DNA from: Bacteroidota bacterium
GTDB lineage: Bacteria; Bacteroidota; Bacteroidia; Chitinophagales; Chitinophagaceae
Assembly (NCBI GenBank): GCA_021780705.1
Contig: JAJXYG010000151.1
Span: forward strand, 1 to 6,454
Reading direction: 5' to 3'
DNA length: 6,454 bases
The notes beneath the pieces were generated by a model. The model did no database searches. It was not told the origin of the DNA and saw only the letters and a list, made by a program, of their open reading frames with translations. Both the position numbers and the translations under genes were made by a program. Numbering within the stretch: the stretch's first letter is position 1; every line of letters starts with the position of its first letter. Positions 4,664 through 6,454 of this stretch are shown here, in pieces.

Positions 4664-5098
4664 TTATTTCATGGAATCATTCATCATGGTACGGCTGTCC
4701 ATCATGTCACCTCCCATGGGAATTATTTTTCCATGCTCATCCAGTATATGCCCGTCCTTATCCACGGACAATCCCTCCGAAATCTTCATTTTGGATCCAT
4801 CCTTCATGACCATTTCCCCATCCGGGCTTACCTTGCAACCATCGGTGCAGGTCAGGGTCTTTTCCATGGGCTTATACATCCCGCTGGTCATTACCATCAT
4901 TTTACCCCCTTTCATTGTCATGGTTCCTTCCGCTACTTTGGACATCATAGAGGAATCCATGAGACCGGGCCTCATTTCACTTTGGGAACCGGAGGTACTT
5001 GCAGAGGAATCTTCAGCAGCAGCGGAACTGGAAGTTTGATTGCCATTACAGGCGGCCATTAAGACACAAGCCGCAAAAATTACCATTGCTTTTTTCAT
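4664..5098 (-). CDS. Met-rich DUF6799-like lipoprotein
   Basis: A 144-residue lipoprotein. Its signal peptide ends in LMAAC with the lipidation Cys at residue 17, followed by a low-complexity Ser/Ala/Gly linker (residues 18-41). The rest is strikingly rich in Met (23 of 144 residues in all) and in short turns of the type MTMKGGKMMVM, then SPDGEMVMKDGSKM, then SVDKDGHILDEHGK. These repeated 'M.KdGkmm' strands match my recollection of DUF6799, a small Bacteroidota domain of unknown function. A CTDGC pair (Cys84, Cys88) sits between two strands. Export plus clustered Met, His and Cys would suit binding of copper or another soft metal, but that is speculation. The start at 5098 puts MKK in front of the signal helix. 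It is transcribed in the same direction as der, 77 bases away, with its own promoter. Confidence 0.82.
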   Translation of the reverse strand: MKKAMVIFAACVLMAACNGNQTSSSAAAEDSSASTSGSQSEMRPGLMDSSMMSKVAEGTMTMKGGKMMVMTSGMYKPMEKTLTCTDGCKVSPDGEMVMKDGSKMKISEGLSVDKDGHILDEHGKIIPMGGDMMDSRTMMNDSMK

Positions 5099-5160
5099 GA
5101 GATTGTTTTGATTGTTGAAAAATCAGGCAATATCGAAAAGCAGGGAGGATCTTTCCTGGG

Positions 5161-5168
5161 CAAAGATA
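5161..5168 (-). promoter_or_regulatory. -7 promoter element for the Met-rich lipoprotein
   Basis: Read leftward, TATCTTTG is an exact match to TAnnTTTG. It lies just past the der stop codon and about 60 bases before the ATG at 5098. No good TTG is found 20 bases upstream, where the end of der lies. The lipoprotein may therefore be transcribed separately from der. Confidence 0.5.
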
Positions 5169-5175
5169 AAAAGGA

Positions 5176-6454
5176 TTATTTCTTTCTGAAGAAAATACGG
5201 ACCGGCACCCCTGTCAGGGAAAAATGCTCCCGGAGTTGATTTTCCAGATAGTTTCGGTAAGGGGTTTTTATATCATCGGGATAATTGCAGAAAAAGGCAA
5301 AGGATGGAACGGCGGTGGGCAATTGGGTCACATATTTCACTTTGATGGCATGGCCTCTGACCACAGGAGCGTGGTAGGCTTCCAGGGCCTTCAGCATGAC
5401 ATCATTGAGTTTCGAAGTAGGTATTTTCTGTTTTCGGTTTTCAAAAACCTTAAGGGCCATTTCCATGGACTGGAGAATTCGCTGCTTTTGGGTGGCCGAG
5501 ATAAACAGTATGGGCACATCTTTGAAAGGTGCCAGTTTATGCTTCAGCAATTTTTCGTAATCCCTGGCCGTATTGGTGTCCTTTTCCACCAGATCCCACT
5601 TGTTGACCAGCATCACAATTCCTTTTCCTTTTTTCACCGCCTGGGAGAAAATATTCAGGTCCTGCGCCGTGATCCCCTTGGTGGCATCGAGCACAATCAG
5701 GCATACATCTGCCTCATCCACGGCCTTCACCGCCCGGATCACCGAATAAAATTCCAGGTCTTCATTTACCTTGGTCTTTCGCCTGATTCCGGCCGTATCA
5801 ATGAGAATGAATTCCTTGTTAAACAGATTATAGGTGGTGTGTATGGAGTCCCGGGTGGTCCCGGCAATATCGCTTACGATAGTACGCTCCTTACCGGTCA
5901 AGGCATTCAGAAGGGAGGATTTTCCCACATTGGGTTGTCCAATGATGGCAAATTTGGGCAATCCGCTCTTTTCTTCCAGGCTTTCCTCCGGAATCACCCG
6001 GGTTACCTCATCCAGCAATTCCCCGGTGCCTGAACCGCTAATGGAAGAAACAAAGAATACCTGGGCAAATCCCAGGCCGTAGAACTCTGCAGCCTCCAGC
6101 ATCCTGGAATGATTATCCACCTTGTTGACCACCAGGTATACCGGTTTGGAAGCTCTTCTTAACAGATCGGCCATTTCCTGGTCCAGTTGGGTGATTCCTG
6201 TAGTCACATCCACCATAAAAATAATGGCATGTGCCTCCTCCATGGCGATTAGCACCTGCTTTCTGATTTCTTTTTCAAACACATCCTCGCTATGGGTCAC
6301 GAACCCCCCGGTATCAATTACATTGAAGGTTTTTCCGGCCCATTCTGCAACCCCATATTGTCTGTCCCGGGTCACCCCGCTTATATCATCGACAATGGCT
6401 TTTCTCTGCTCAAGGAGCCGGTTAAAAAATGTACTTTTCCCCACGTTGGGGCGG
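5176..6454 (-). CDS. der: Ribosome-assembly GTPase Der (EngA), N-terminus cut by window
   Basis: Der is an essential GTPase with two G domains that helps mature the 50S ribosomal subunit. The frame runs leftward from the window edge to TAA at 5176-5178 and covers about 425 residues; an estimated 7-10 N-terminal residues are missing. It does not start at the GTG at 6442-6444: the bases before it encode R-P-N, giving RPNVGKST, the first P-loop. In order follow TRDRQYG, DTGG, NKVD and SSISGSG (first G domain), then GQPNVGKSS, AGTTRDS, DTAG, NKWD and ISAT (second G domain). The C-terminal KH-like domain (GHAIKVKYVTQLPTAVPSFA, later LTGVPVRIFFRKK) completes the normal architecture. All nucleotide-binding motifs are intact. 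No terminator is seen between its stop and the lipoprotein gene that follows. Confidence 0.98.
   Translation of the reverse strand, partial: RPNVGKSTFFNRLLEQRKAIVDDISGVTRDRQYGVAEWAGKTFNVIDTGGFVTHSEDVFEKEIRKQVLIAMEEAHAIIFMVDVTTGITQLDQEMADLLRRASKPVYLVVNKVDNHSRMLEAAEFYGLGFAQVFFVSSISGSGTGELLDEVTRVIPEESLEEKSGLPKFAIIGQPNVGKSSLLNALTGKERTIVSDIAGTTRDSIHTTYNLFNKEFILIDTAGIRRKTKVNEDLEFYSVIRAVKAVDEADVCLIVLDATKGITAQDLNIFSQAVKKGKGIVMLVNKWDLVEKDTNTARDYEKLLKHKLAPFKDVPILFISATQKQRILQSMEMALKVFENRKQKIPTSKLNDVMLKALEAYHAPVVRGHAIKVKYVTQLPTAVPSFAFFCNYPDDIKTPYRNYLENQLREHFSLTGVPVRIFFRKK

Noticed and set aside
4616..5062. Two overlapping rightward open frames opposite the Met-rich lipoprotein
   Set aside because: One is unusually rich in His and Gly because Met and Ser codons (ATG, TCC) are read in reverse; the leftward frame has a signal peptide, lipobox and promoter.
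5224..6033. Long rightward open frame opposite der
   Set aside because: It is antisense to a strongly conserved GTPase gene, and its product is low-complexity with no recognisable domain.

Overview
The window reads as chromosomal DNA of a Bacteroidota bacterium, probably a Cytophagia-type lineage (the class is an inference). The signs are promoter elements of the Bacteroidota type (TAnnTTTG), weak or absent Shine-Dalgarno sequences, small 'LSAC' lipoproteins, a DUF6799-like Met-rich lipoprotein, and an ECF sigma factor whose small membrane partner carries the 'L..YL...LS.EER..FE..LL' type of N-terminal segment. No transposase, phage gene, CRISPR array, tRNA or rRNA was seen. Gene density is high, and no gene-free stretch exceeds about 170 bases.

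Layout. Bases 1-136 are the 3' end of a phoH-like gene, closed by a clear intrinsic terminator (162-194). A Bacteroidota-type promoter (261-291) then opens a rightward block. It holds two tandem, probably paralogous small lipoproteins (303-860 and 956-1366), a fluoride-channel gene (crcB/fluC) that is broken in its middle (1391-1782), a DUF190 PII-like gene (1784-2137) and a family I inorganic pyrophosphatase gene (2159-2719). The pyrophosphatase gene meets a leftward SH3b + NlpC/P60 (C40) cell-wall peptidase gene (2716-3486) tail to tail, with overlapping stop codons. Divergent from the peptidase lies a rightward pair: an ECF sigma factor (3590-4141) and a one-TM anti-sigma-like protein (4207-4566), closed by an intrinsic terminator (4594-4615). 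The right end is leftward: the GTPase gene der (5176-6454, N-terminus outside the window), then a Met-rich DUF6799-like lipoprotein (4664-5098) with its own promoter just past the der stop codon.

How the parts may work together. The fluC-DUF190-ppa order looks like a fluoride-defence cluster: an exporter, its PII-like companion, and an enzyme that fluoride inhibits. In this copy the exporter gene has an in-frame stop and about 20 extra bases inside TM2, so it is either a real pseudogene, a split gene or an assembly fault. The sigma and anti-sigma-like genes share a 20-base element (17 identical positions, including a perfect 12-mer) upstream of each start. This suggests a common control site and is, with the broken channel, the most notable observation here.
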